Source: Bacteroides sp. | GTDB lineage: Bacteria > Bacteroidota > Bacteroidia > Bacteroidales > SM23-62 | Direction of reading: 5' to 3' | DNA length: 51,995 nucleotides | Assembly: GCA_011053095.1 (NCBI GenBank) | Contig: DRHS01000052.1 | Location: forward strand, 1-51,995 | Shown here: piece by piece, positions 43,014 through 51,852 of the stretch | Numbering within the stretch: the first letter of the stretch is position 1 | Layout of the letters: every line of letters starts with the position of its first letter | The notes under the pieces: model-generated | Told to the model about the DNA's origin: nothing | What the model saw: only the letters and a program-made list of their open reading frames with translations | The model's database searches: none | Program-made: the position numbers and the translations under genes

Positions 43014-44609
43014 ATGAAGACAACGATAAAAATAAACCTTAGCGGACAGATCTTTACCCTTGATGAAGATGCCTACCAGGTACTTAAGGATTACCTTGAT
43101 TCCATAAGCAGCCGGTTCCGCGATACAGAAGAAGGTCTTGAGATAATCGAGGATATTGAATCCCGGATTGCTGAGCTCTTTCAGGAGAAGATAAGTGAAA
43201 AAAAGCAGGTAATAACTATTGACGATGTCAGGGCTATTGTTATTATAATGGGTCAACCAGAGGAGATCCTGGACGAAGAGGGAAGCACAGATGATCAAGG
43301 CAGTTCCACTTATACCAAAGGAAAAAAATCGAGGAAGTTTTATAGGGATCCCGACAACACAGCAATAGGAGGGGTTTGCTCAGGACTTGCGGCCTATTTT
43401 GGTATTGAGATCTGGCTGATGCGCCTTCTGTGGGTGGTTTTCTTTTTTGCAACTGGAGGGGGACTAATGTTTATTCTGTATATCGTTCTGTGGATTGCCG
43501 TACCTAAAGCATACACCGCTGCGGAAAAACTAGAGATGCGTGGTGAAAAGGTAACAGTGTCAAACATTGAAAAAACTGTAAAAGAGGAGTATGAAACAGT
43601 AAAAGAAAATGTGAAGGAGGGGTATCAGAAAGTCAGGGATTCGAAAGAATTGAAAAAGACCAAATCAGTGCTGGATGAGATATTATATGTTTTCGGAAAA
43701 TTCTTCCTGATCCTGTTTAAGATTATTCTTTTTATCATAGGATTCTCCCTGATTATTACTGGTGTGGTAACACTCAGTGCTCTTTCAATCGGGTTCTTTT
43801 TCAGCAGTGCGGTATTCCCTATGAAGTTTTTTGGTTCCGATATTAATTCATACGCAGAAATATTCGGGATATTCGGGGATCCTACAAATCTTACCTTTAT
43901 CTCAATAGCCCTGTTCTTTACCATAGTTATTCCACTTATCGCCTTGATCTATGGGGGAATAAAAATGATGTTCCGTTTTAAGGCGAATGATAAAATGATC
44001 GGTTTAACAGCCTTTGTACTCTGGATCATCAGCCTCATCTTTCTTATATCCATGGCCGCGTTTGAGGGATGGCATTTCAACGAGTATGGAAAAGCCAGCA
44101 CTACCCATGAACTGATTGCGTTTCCAACAGACACCCTACTGATCAGTATGAATTCCGATCTTGAAATTGAAGGATTTTCAGATGACTGGTACAGTCGTTA
44201 TGATGATGACTGGCACATATTCTCCACTGATGACAAAGTTTATGGTAAAATTGATATTGACATTTCACCCGGTGATATTGTCGAGTGGGAAATGACAGTA
44301 CGAAAACATTCACAGGGAAGGAACACGGAAGAGGCTTCAATAAATGCAGATAATCTAAATTACAACTGGACTCAGGAATCATCAACAATTCTCCTGGAGC
44401 CTCACTTCAGCCTTGATAAACCAAACCGTTGGAGGGCACCTGGAACCAGGGTAACAGTTTATGTGCCAGAGGGTAAATATGTCCGCCTTGATAAAAACAC
44501 ACGTCACTTCCTCAATCGTGTAAATACTGTCGATAAGATATTGAAACGCGAACTGGCCGGAGAAGTCTGGAAAATGACTGAAGAGGGACTGGTAAGCATC
44601 AACGATTAA
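43014..44609 (+). CDS. PspC-domain envelope-stress membrane protein
   Basis: 531 residues. The N-terminal 100 residues (MKTTIKINLSGQIFTLDEDAYQ..., IEDIESRIAELFQEKI) are a cytoplasmic domain common before PspC in Bacteroidota. The PspC domain follows (about 105-165: KFYRDPDNTAIGGVCSGLAAYFG, in part, then LLWVVFFFATGGGLMFILYIVLWIAVP). An amphipathic stretch (about 180-220), three further hydrophobic segments (about 228-260, 290-320, 332-352) and a periplasmic C-terminal beta domain complete it. PspC proteins sense or buffer inner-membrane stress. Coexpression with PadR 13 bases upstream suggests PadR-controlled levels. The final gene of the operon; a terminator follows. Confidence 0.91.
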   Translation: MKTTIKINLSGQIFTLDEDAYQVLKDYLDSISSRFRDTEEGLEIIEDIESRIAELFQEKISEKKQVITIDDVRAIVIIMGQPEEILDEEGSTDDQGSSTYTKGKKSRKFYRDPDNTAIGGVCSGLAAYFGIEIWLMRLLWVVFFFATGGGLMFILYIVLWIAVPKAYTAAEKLEMRGEKVTVSNIEKTVKEEYETVKENVKEGYQKVRDSKELKKTKSVLDEILYVFGKFFLILFKIILFIIGFSLIITGVVTLSALSIGFFFSSAVFPMKFFGSDINSYAEIFGIFGDPTNLTFISIALFFTIVIPLIALIYGGIKMMFRFKANDKMIGLTAFVLWIISLIFLISMAAFEGWHFNEYGKASTTHELIAFPTDTLLISMNSDLEIEGFSDDWYSRYDDDWHIFSTDDKVYGKIDIDISPGDIVEWEMTVRKHSQGRNTEEASINADNLNYNWTQESSTILLEPHFSLDKPNRWRAPGTRVTVYVPEGKYVRLDKNTRHFLNRVNTVDKILKRELAGEVWKMTEEGLVSIND

Positions 44610-44654
44610 TCCATTAGTATTTCCACCGCGATTCATGCGGTTTGCCATTCATTC

Positions 44655-44688
44655 AAAGAGCCATCTGCCTTGCGACAGATGGCTTTTT
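44655..44688 (+). terminator. Terminator of the PadR-PspC operon
   Basis: AGCCATCTG (44659-44667) and CAGATGGCT (44676-44684) form a 9-bp stem followed by four more T residues. On the minus strand it ends in CTCTTTG and could also serve the convergent SIS gene. A smaller hairpin, ACCGC/GCGGT, precedes it at 44625-44641. Confidence 0.88.
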
Positions 44689-45328
44689 ATTGAAAAAAAC
44701 GTTCTTCAATAATTCTGCAGATTGTGTGATAAACCGGAAGATGGAATTCCTGTACTTCAGGGGTATTTGAAGAAGGTACGGTAATTACAACGTCACAGTA
44801 TTCTTTCATTCTGCCACCGCTTTCCCCGGTCAGTCCAATTACCAGAAGCCCTTTTGCCCTTGCAGTAATGGCTGCATCAATGACATTCCCGGAGTTCCCG
44901 GAAGTACTTATTGCAAACAGAACGTCATCTGCTTGTCCATAGCCAACAACTTGTTGTGCAAAAACCAGGCTGGCATCGATGTCGTTTGATATGGCAGAAT
45001 AAAGTGCAGTATGTGCGTTCAATGATATGGCAGGCAGGGCATTCTGCAGTCTGTCTGCTATCCAGTTACCTCTCTCACCCGAAACGGATGCCAGGCTGTC
45101 TTGCAGGGCTTTATCAACCGGACGTTTTTTTTCAAAGCTTTTCATCAGCTCGCTTACGATATGGTCGGCATCGGAACAACTGCCCCCATTACCGCAGACC
45201 AGTAATTTTCCACCCTTTAAGTAGCAATCAATAATCTTCAAACTGGCTTCCCGGACATCATCTTTGCAGGATTCCAGGGCAGGATAGCGCCCTACCAGTT
45301 CACTCAGGATATACTCTTCTTTCATCAT
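44687..45328 (-). CDS. GmhA-like SIS-domain sugar-phosphate isomerase
   Basis: 213 residues with the SIS fold: LLVCGNGGSCSDADHIVSEL (41-61), then ISTSGNSGNVIDA and LTGESGGRM. Zinc ligands of sedoheptulose-7-phosphate isomerase GmhA are all in place by spacing: His56 and Glu60 (HIVSE), Gln193 and His201 (QEFHLPVYH). An insertion of about 25 residues after the zinc helix (DKALQDSLASVSGERGN) marks a longer GmhA subgroup known from Clostridia and Bacteroidota. The likely reaction is interconversion of a ketose phosphate and an aldose phosphate; seven-carbon substrates are plausible but not proven. Last gene of the GH92 operon, 15 bases after the ROK gene. The second codon is also ATG (45325). Confidence 0.85.
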   Translation of the reverse strand: MMKEEYILSELVGRYPALESCKDDVREASLKIIDCYLKGGKLLVCGNGGSCSDADHIVSELMKSFEKKRPVDKALQDSLASVSGERGNWIADRLQNALPAISLNAHTALYSAISNDIDASLVFAQQVVGYGQADDVLFAISTSGNSGNVIDAAITARAKGLLVIGLTGESGGRMKEYCDVVITVPSSNTPEVQEFHLPVYHTICRIIEERFFQ

Positions 45329-45343
45329 TACGTTTTTTGGAGT

Positions 45344-46318
45344 TCATTTTAAAGAAACGCATAAAGCGGCATAATCTCCGATATCATCACCAAGAGCTGC
45401 CGGTAAGATCCTGCAGACGTTTTTGGATGCGGGAATTGCTTCCCGTTCCAGGATCTTTTCAATTAGGGGCCTTAACATATCTTCATTTCTTGTAAAGATA
45501 CTTCCGATAACTATGCATTCAGGATTAAGTATATCGATCAACAATGCCAGGCCCTTTCCCAGGTATGTGGCCGAGATATTCACAATTTCTTTAGCGACCG
45601 GATCGGCGGCATAGGCCGCTTCAAATACCGTCCTGGCAGTGATCTCCTCAAGCCGGTCTGCGGAAGGACAGAAATCAACAGTTACGCCTGCCTTCAATTT
45701 CTCAGATACTATGCCTTGGGCCAAACGGGCGATGCCGCCTCCACTGCAGAAGCCTTCAAATGAGCCAGCTTTCCCAAAGCCAACAGGACCCTCTTCGGCC
45801 AGCCTGATATGGCCAACTTCTCCTGCCAGATCATTTGTCCCACTGTAAAGTTGTCCGTTAATTATAAGTCCGGCCCCCATTCCCGTACCGAAAGTCAGAA
45901 AGATCATGTTCTTTGTCCCCTTGCCGGCCCCCATCATCCATTCAGCCAGCGCACAGGCATTTGCATCGTTTTGAACTTCAACGTCGACACTGAATTCCTT
46001 TTCAAAGATCTCAACAATTGGCACTGAATCCCATCCTGGCAAATTGGGAGGAGAATAAATAATCCCCCTTTCTGAATCAAGCGGTCCGCCGCAGCTTATC
46101 CCGATCTTAACAAGGTTTTTCTTATCATACTTCCCCAAAAGGGCATAAGTGTGTTTTTTAAAATCACTAAGGATCTCCTGGTAGCCTCTCTCTGAATGGG
46201 TCTGAAAAACTATCTTTTCATGTACATTAAAATTCCTGTCACCTAATACGATACTGCATTTTGTTCCGCCAATATCATATCCAAGGTAGTATTCAGCTGT
46301 TTGAACTCCGGAATTCAT
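45344..46318 (-). CDS. ROK-family sugar kinase lacking the zinc motif
   Basis: 324 residues from ATG 46318; a GTG at 46327 overlapping the previous stop (GTGA) is an alternative start. ROK landmarks are the phosphate loop YLGYDIGGTKCSIVLG, the catalytic QNDANACALAEW (Asp), LTFGTGMGAGLI and AGEVGHIR. The usual ROK zinc site (H ... CxCGxxGC) is missing: after GHIRLAEEGPVGFGK the sequence runs AGSFEGFCSG. There is no DNA-binding domain, so it is a kinase, not a repressor. It should phosphorylate a hexose such as mannose or glucose. Mannose is attractive because of the GH92 gene in the same operon, but that is inference. Confidence 0.88.
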   Translation of the reverse strand: MNSGVQTAEYYLGYDIGGTKCSIVLGDRNFNVHEKIVFQTHSERGYQEILSDFKKHTYALLGKYDKKNLVKIGISCGGPLDSERGIIYSPPNLPGWDSVPIVEIFEKEFSVDVEVQNDANACALAEWMMGAGKGTKNMIFLTFGTGMGAGLIINGQLYSGTNDLAGEVGHIRLAEEGPVGFGKAGSFEGFCSGGGIARLAQGIVSEKLKAGVTVDFCPSADRLEEITARTVFEAAYAADPVAKEIVNISATYLGKGLALLIDILNPECIVIGSIFTRNEDMLRPLIEKILEREAIPASKNVCRILPAALGDDIGDYAALCVSLK

Positions 46319-46323
46319 TCCAA

Positions 46324-48228
46324 TCACGTATTAAACAAAAGGTCTATCATTTTGTCTGCTTGTGAAAAGTCGGGTATAATAATCCGGGCGCCGGATTTTA
46401 TCAGCCTGCTGCGCTTTTCCTGGTTCAACCCGAACCTTCTTACTTCATCGCTGGCTACTCCGATTGCAATTCCGCCAGATTTATTACATTCCCTTATCTC
46501 GACTGGTCCGTCCCCGAAAACAACAAGCTCATTCCCCTTTAGATTGTTCTCACTCAGGATCCTGTTTATGATCATCTTTTTTGAATACTTCCTGATGTCG
46601 TTTTCAGAACCGTATATGCCTCCGTCAAAAAGGCCGGCATAGCCAAGTCTTTCAGCTTCAATTATAACATCCTGTTTATCCGTTCCGCTTGCAAGATAAA
46701 GCTTTACTCCCTTTTCTCTCAGGATTTCCAGAAAACCCGGGGATCCCTTGAGCGTGAAATCGTCGATGTTCATCTCTCCTGCGCCGAGTTTATCAAGCCT
46801 TCCGGAGACTACTTCCATAAGGACATCATTATAGATCTTTTTATAGCCGAATTTATCCAGGATCTCTTTTTTTGGTACAATATTAAATTCATCAATCATC
46901 GCAACTAGACCTTCCATCTGAAGAATGGTTTGTATTCCGGTTGACATGTCGATGAACTCAAGAACCCTGTTCTGCACCTCCTGGAATAATTTACTATCTG
47001 CAGTATGGTATTTGTTTCCCATGATTGCCTTGATCATTACGGGCTCCATAATTTCTTCCCAACCCTGCCTCAGGGTACTCAGGGTGCCGTCATGGTCGAA
47101 CAGTACATGTTTAATATCCCCCCTTTTAAAAGCGGTATCTTTATAACACAATTCAATCTCGGAACCAGGCAGATAGTGCGCCTGCCTCAGGTCTGCTGCC
47201 AGCTCGGGCTGGTAGATATAATCAACATCTTTACTCAGTGCTGTTATCTCTTCACCCGTAGCTGTTCCCGTAGTACGCAGCTTCTGAACAGTTACCGCTG
47301 CAGCAAAATTTGCAAATGCAGCTGATTTCGCAGGGGTAATACCCGCAGCCAAACTCAGGGTTAGGGCACTGATAGTGGTATCACCAGCACCGACCGTATC
47401 AAGCTTTCCGGATAATTGTATCCCGGGAATTTCACTTATTCCTGAAGAATCAAAGCAAACCATACCACGGGCCCCGCAGGTAACGATTACAGGTTTCTTA
47501 TACTGCTCAAAGACCTTTTTACCATATTTCATGACATTAGAGATTGAAATATAATCCTGAGGGTCCACATCAAGACCATTAAGGATGGCTATCTCAATTT
47601 CATTGGCTTTACGGTAAACATTCCGGAAACTGGCATTGAAGTGCCTTGAATCCAGTACAACAATCTTGTCATTGTATTTGCTAAACAGTGCATTGCTTTT
47701 ATCAATGAATTCCTTATTGGTGATGCTGCCTGCTACCTGTTGGTTATATATCAGCGCATCATGGCTTTCAAGAGCCGATTGAATGTTATGCAGCAATTCT
47801 GAATCTGTACTTTTTCTCCGCTTGTTTTTCAATCCGAAATCAATGCGCGGATCTTCCTTTCCCCCGTAGAGTTTCTTTGTATATGTATAGGTGTCAAAAT
47901 CTTCATTCTGAATTATCAGGGAACTTGTATCGGCACCGAGGGACTGAAGCTGTGATGTAAGTTCACGGCCATAAATATCATTTCCAACTACACCGACAAC
48001 CTTTATTTCTGCAGGTTTCAGAGCAGCCAGGTTGGCAACAATATTCCCCGCACCCCCTGGTGAGTATACCTGTTTTGCAACAGCTTCGGCTTTTAAGCCT
48101 GTTTCAACGGAAACCTCTGAACCATCAGGGTCCATAAGCCAGTAAGCATCCAGGCAGAAATCACCATATACTGCAATTTTAACATTGCTGATTTTCTCAA
48201 GAATTTCCTTAATCCGGTCTTCTTTCAT
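46324..48228 (-). CDS. Fused PfkB sugar kinase and HAD phosphatase
   Basis: 634 residues in two enzymes. Residues about 1-345 are a PfkB kinase of the HldE/RfaE1 kind: VYGDFCLDAYW, YSPGGAGNIVANLAAL, and DTVGAGDTTISALTL with catalytic Asp283. Residues about 370-634 are a HAD phosphatase with FDHDGTL (nucleophile Asp378, acid Asp380), an alpha-helical cap, LASGTDKQDV (motif II) and VVFGDGPVEIRE (motif IV). HldE normally carries a nucleotidyltransferase, which is absent here. The HAD has a helical cap, unlike capless GmhB. A kinase joined to a phosphatase could make a bisphosphate and then remove one phosphate, as in heptose synthesis. Its stop overlaps or abuts the ROK start; the DHS-like gene ends 24 bases upstream. 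Confidence 0.88.
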   Translation of the reverse strand: MKEDRIKEILEKISNVKIAVYGDFCLDAYWLMDPDGSEVSVETGLKAEAVAKQVYSPGGAGNIVANLAALKPAEIKVVGVVGNDIYGRELTSQLQSLGADTSSLIIQNEDFDTYTYTKKLYGGKEDPRIDFGLKNKRRKSTDSELLHNIQSALESHDALIYNQQVAGSITNKEFIDKSNALFSKYNDKIVVLDSRHFNASFRNVYRKANEIEIAILNGLDVDPQDYISISNVMKYGKKVFEQYKKPVIVTCGARGMVCFDSSGISEIPGIQLSGKLDTVGAGDTTISALTLSLAAGITPAKSAAFANFAAAVTVQKLRTTGTATGEEITALSKDVDYIYQPELAADLRQAHYLPGSEIELCYKDTAFKRGDIKHVLFDHDGTLSTLRQGWEEIMEPVMIKAIMGNKYHTADSKLFQEVQNRVLEFIDMSTGIQTILQMEGLVAMIDEFNIVPKKEILDKFGYKKIYNDVLMEVVSGRLDKLGAGEMNIDDFTLKGSPGFLEILREKGVKLYLASGTDKQDVIIEAERLGYAGLFDGGIYGSENDIRKYSKKMIINRILSENNLKGNELVVFGDGPVEIRECNKSGGIAIGVASDEVRRFGLNQEKRSRLIKSGARIIIPDFSQADKMIDLLFNT

Positions 48229-48252
48229 CTTGTCAAAAATATATAATGTGGA

Positions 48253-49287
48253 TCACTTTAATAACTCGCGTAATTTTCTATACAATAATGGGAATGTCTG
48301 TTTTTGGTTTCCTCCGATATATAAACCTTTCCCACCATAAGCCTGAGGGACTCGGGTCACAATAGTTTTTTGGTCTCTGTAATAATAACCGACGGAGTTT
48401 TCATCGGTAAATTTCTCAGGATTGAAGGGCCTGATGTCAAAATTTGCCGTTATTATACTGTCCGGTACATTACCTGTATTTCCTGCCATGGAAGCTGCTT
48501 TTAGAAAAACTTCCGGTCCGGTGACAGCACTTCCGATATTTAATACCACTCCTCCATCGGTAAGCCCGCAAACTTCATTCGTATAAATGAGGAAGTCCCT
48601 CCCCGAACACCCTCCCTTTGCCTGCCCGTCAAAATATACATGCTGGTCAAGAACATCTGTCCCGATTCCGGCATGAACGGTAAAGGGTATTTCATTTTCA
48701 TAACAAACAGCCTGTACACTTAACCCGGGATGCCTGAATTTTATTGACAGGCCATCCTGCCCGAGGATTTTTACGGCCTCATTTCGGAAGGACTCATCGC
48801 AGATCATCCTTCCAACCGATTCTCCATAGCCCAGCATATACCGGTTCCCAAGTGATAGAGCAGCATTAATATAGTTGAATTCAAAGGCCATTCCGAATTC
48901 TCCTTTTTCTAGTGCCCGGGGTACATATTCACTGGTTTCCCCGATCAAACCCAGTTCAAAATCATGTATTGAGGTGGCGGCATTACCTGATACTATCGTG
49001 AACAGGTCATGTTTGACAAGATCTCCGAGCAATCTGCCAAGTCCGTTCTTAATCAGATGGGCTCCGGTAAAAAGCAGTACGGGTCTGTTTTTTTCTCTGG
49101 CAGTAACAATCTCCCGGGCAAGAAGATCAATATTTTCTTCAACTTCTTCAGGGACAACAATGTCCATCGACGCGACTTCTGCCGGGTCGATCAAATCATC
49201 AATCTTTACCTTGTTTGAGCGCTCCGATATCGGATATGTAGCAATCCGTTCCGGGTCAAAGACTTTGTACCTTCCCTTGTATTCCAT
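48253..49287 (-). CDS. Deoxyhypusine-synthase-like protein
   Basis: 344 residues from ATG 49287. A longer frame up to 49440 would overlap the GH92 gene by 92 bases and adds unrelated residues, so I rejected it. The fold resembles deoxyhypusine synthase: LLFTGAHLIKNGLGRLLGDL, then GNAATSIHDFELGLIGETSE, HAGIGTDVLDQHVYFDG and VVLNIGSAVTGPEVFLKA. The GAxHIKNG, HDFE and GIGTD blocks match a bacterial DHS-like family whose reaction is unknown. The catalytic lysine context of true DHS (AKHHI) is absent and bacteria lack eIF5A, so hypusine synthesis is unlikely. An NAD-dependent step on a sugar or amine is possible. Second gene of the GH92 operon. Confidence 0.75.
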   Translation of the reverse strand: MEYKGRYKVFDPERIATYPISERSNKVKIDDLIDPAEVASMDIVVPEEVEENIDLLAREIVTAREKNRPVLLFTGAHLIKNGLGRLLGDLVKHDLFTIVSGNAATSIHDFELGLIGETSEYVPRALEKGEFGMAFEFNYINAALSLGNRYMLGYGESVGRMICDESFRNEAVKILGQDGLSIKFRHPGLSVQAVCYENEIPFTVHAGIGTDVLDQHVYFDGQAKGGCSGRDFLIYTNEVCGLTDGGVVLNIGSAVTGPEVFLKAASMAGNTGNVPDSIITANFDIRPFNPEKFTDENSVGYYYRDQKTIVTRVPQAYGGKGLYIGGNQKQTFPLLYRKLRELLK

Positions 49288-49348
49288 TATCACAAAATAT
49301 ATATCATCAACATAATACTTCTTGAATTTATTCAATACAAATGTGTGT

Positions 49349-51751
49349 TTAACGTTCCATTGATGGAGGAATATCTGCGCTATTAATGCCCCATTGCCTG
49401 TTTGGTTCGGGACCCATTTCAAAGATAAGTATTCCACCATTTGTTATCTCGTCGTGCGAAATCCATGTTTTGCTCATTGGCTTGCCGTTAAGGCTTGCTG
49501 ACTGGATATATTTGTTAACGGATGATACCTTGTTTGCCCTGACAGTAAATTTTCCAGCTTCACCGGAACTATTCAACCGGATGGTCGCTTCCTCAAAAAG
49601 CGGTGTCCCTATCACATAAATATTCTGGCCCGGACTTACCGGGTAGAATCCCATTGCGCTCAGCACGTACCAGGACGAGAGCGATCCCATGTCCTCATTT
49701 CCGCAAAGTCCACCGGCCCCGGTTCTGTATAATTCATTCATGATCTGATGGACCCGCTCCTGGGTTTTCCATGGTTCTCCGGCATAATTATAAAGGTATG
49801 CAACATGATGAGAGGGCTGGTTGCCATGTACATATTGCCCGATTGTGCCGACAACTCCTACATATTTCGGTTCGCTTATTTCCGGACTCATTATAAACAA
49901 TGAGTCAAGTTTGGATGTAAAATCATCTTTTTGGCCAAACAGATCAATCAGTCCCCCTACATCATGCTGAACAGACCAGATATATTGCCAGGCATTTGAC
50001 TCAGTATAATAACGGTTTGGCCTTCTCCCGACCAGTAAGGGATCGAAACAGCTGTAATAGGAATGGTCCCCCGAGGTAATTATTTCAGCCGGCTGGCCAT
50101 CACAGGATTCAAGCCAGCGCCCATCAAGTTTCCTCGGACGCATGAAGTTTGTGCTGCGATCAAAAAGATTTTCATAGTTTCTTGCCCTTCGCATAAACAG
50201 CTTATAATCGTCTTCTTTCCCCAATTCCCGGGCCATTTGTGCGATGCACCAGTCATTATAGGCCAGTTCAAGGGTGTTTGGCACCGACTCTGTAACTTTA
50301 TCTACGGGAACATACCCCAGTTCCAGATAATATGTCAGTCCGGAGCGGCCATCAGAAGTTGGGAGCGGAGCAGGAGGCAGTTCCATGGCTTTTTTTCGCA
50401 TGGCTTGATAGATAAATCCCACATCGTAATCCCTAAATCCTTTCATAAAGGCATCGACAATGATGGGGACAAGGTGGTCACCTACCATCCCCTGTCCGAA
50501 TACATTCCGGTGATGCTGGGCGGGCAGCCATCCGTAATTCCTTGTTTTGGATACGATTGATCTTATCATGTCATTGACGTGTTCAGGAGCCACCAGGGTC
50601 ATAAGAGGATGTTCGGAGCGGTAGGTATCCCAACAGAAAAAAGTAGGAAAAAAATCAAAACCTTCCGCTACATGGATATTGCCGTCCATTCCTAAATATC
50701 TGCCATCAACATCAGTTGATATAACCTGGGCTACCAACGAGTGGTATAGGGCTGTATAAAATATTTGTTTCTGATCCTCCGTTCCACCCTTGAGCTGTAT
50801 TTTCGCTAATTCCCTAGACCAGGTTTCTTCTGCTTCCTTTTTAACACGGTTGAAGTCCCACTCCGGAATTTCGGCTTTCAGGTTAGTGCGGGCGCCTTCC
50901 ACACCAACGTACGATAGGCCCACTTTAACAAGGATGGTTTCCCCGGAAGTGGTGTTGTAGTTCACAAACGCACCTATATTACTTCCCGATTCGGCAGATT
51001 TATAGGGATAAACACTGGCACCCGACTCGGGAGCTGAATAGTTATTATCCCATGTGCCATACGCTGCGAAATCCTTGCTGAATTCTGCCACAAAATAAAC
51101 GGTTACTTCCTGTGACACCTTATAACCCTCGATTGTATTATTATTTAAGAATTCCAGATGCGATTTTTCCGTTGGTGCATCTCCCAGAATGTGGCCGAGG
51201 TCTAACAGGATACGGGCATTTTCCGATTCCGGGAAAGTATACCTGTGCATCCCAACTCTTTTCGTAACAGTCAATTCAGCCTTAATATCATAGTCTTTTA
51301 AATTAACCGAATAATACCCGGGTGATGCTGTTTCTTTATTATGCTCGAACCTTGAACGGTATCCTTCATCGGGATTTTCTCTTGAACCCGGTAAGACCTG
51401 AAGTTTTTGACCAATCACAGGCATTACAAGTATGTCACCTTTGGCGACCATACCGACGCCACTGTAATGGGTATGGCTGAAACCAATGATTGAATTATCC
51501 CCCCACTGATAGCCCGAACCATACGTCCACCCTTTTGTGTGAACATCGGGACTGAGCTGGACCATTCCAAAAGGTAATGCCGAACCGGGGAACATATGGG
51601 CAAAAAAGTCCGTTCCGATGAATGGGTCCACATAGTCGACGGGTCCTTTCTGTTCATCGCATGAGATTGTTGAAAACGCTATTAGCAGGGTGACAGTCAA
51701 CAAAATCACCAGGCTACGGTAAAACTTGACTTCTCTTATTTTGTTCATCAT
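49349..51751 (-). CDS. GH92 family alpha-mannosidase lipoprotein
   Basis: 800 residues. An N-terminal hydrophobic signal ends in FSTISCDEQ, a likely lipoprotein cysteine, so the enzyme should be anchored in the outer membrane or periplasm. The GH92 fold follows: N-terminal beta-sandwich starting YVDPFIGTDFFAHMFPGSALP, then the (alpha/alpha)6 domain with FFCWDTYRSEHPLMTL, QHDVGGLIDLFGQ, and GNEDMGSLSSWYVLSAMGFYP, where Glu686 is the expected catalytic acid. GH92 enzymes are calcium-dependent exo-alpha-mannosidases acting on N-glycans or mannans. Length is standard. It heads the minus-strand sugar operon; the DHS-like gene begins 61 bases downstream. No SusC/SusD pair is in the window. Confidence 0.94.
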   Translation of the reverse strand: MMNKIREVKFYRSLVILLTVTLLIAFSTISCDEQKGPVDYVDPFIGTDFFAHMFPGSALPFGMVQLSPDVHTKGWTYGSGYQWGDNSIIGFSHTHYSGVGMVAKGDILVMPVIGQKLQVLPGSRENPDEGYRSRFEHNKETASPGYYSVNLKDYDIKAELTVTKRVGMHRYTFPESENARILLDLGHILGDAPTEKSHLEFLNNNTIEGYKVSQEVTVYFVAEFSKDFAAYGTWDNNYSAPESGASVYPYKSAESGSNIGAFVNYNTTSGETILVKVGLSYVGVEGARTNLKAEIPEWDFNRVKKEAEETWSRELAKIQLKGGTEDQKQIFYTALYHSLVAQVISTDVDGRYLGMDGNIHVAEGFDFFPTFFCWDTYRSEHPLMTLVAPEHVNDMIRSIVSKTRNYGWLPAQHHRNVFGQGMVGDHLVPIIVDAFMKGFRDYDVGFIYQAMRKKAMELPPAPLPTSDGRSGLTYYLELGYVPVDKVTESVPNTLELAYNDWCIAQMARELGKEDDYKLFMRRARNYENLFDRSTNFMRPRKLDGRWLESCDGQPAEIITSGDHSYYSCFDPLLVGRRPNRYYTESNAWQYIWSVQHDVGGLIDLFGQKDDFTSKLDSLFIMSPEISEPKYVGVVGTIGQYVHGNQPSHHVAYLYNYAGEPWKTQERVHQIMNELYRTGAGGLCGNEDMGSLSSWYVLSAMGFYPVSPGQNIYVIGTPLFEEATIRLNSSGEAGKFTVRANKVSSVNKYIQSASLNGKPMSKTWISHDEITNGGILIFEMGPEPNRQWGINSADIPPSMER

Positions 51752-51852
51752 AATTAATTAATATCTTGATAAGCAATTACTAATTAAAGACATGTATGAA
51801 ACTAAAACAAACTATATATTAACTAAAACATAAATTAATTTCCCGGTGAAGA

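Noticed and set aside
48875-49315. 146-codon frame antisense to the DHS-like gene
   Set aside because: Ser/Arg-rich shadow translation of the opposite strand.
49288-49440. Longer start for the DHS-like gene
   Set aside because: It overlaps the GH92 coding end by 92 bases and the extra residues have no family resemblance.
50063-50560. 165-codon frame antisense to the GH92 gene
   Set aside because: It is a shadow of GH92 codons with no domain of its own.
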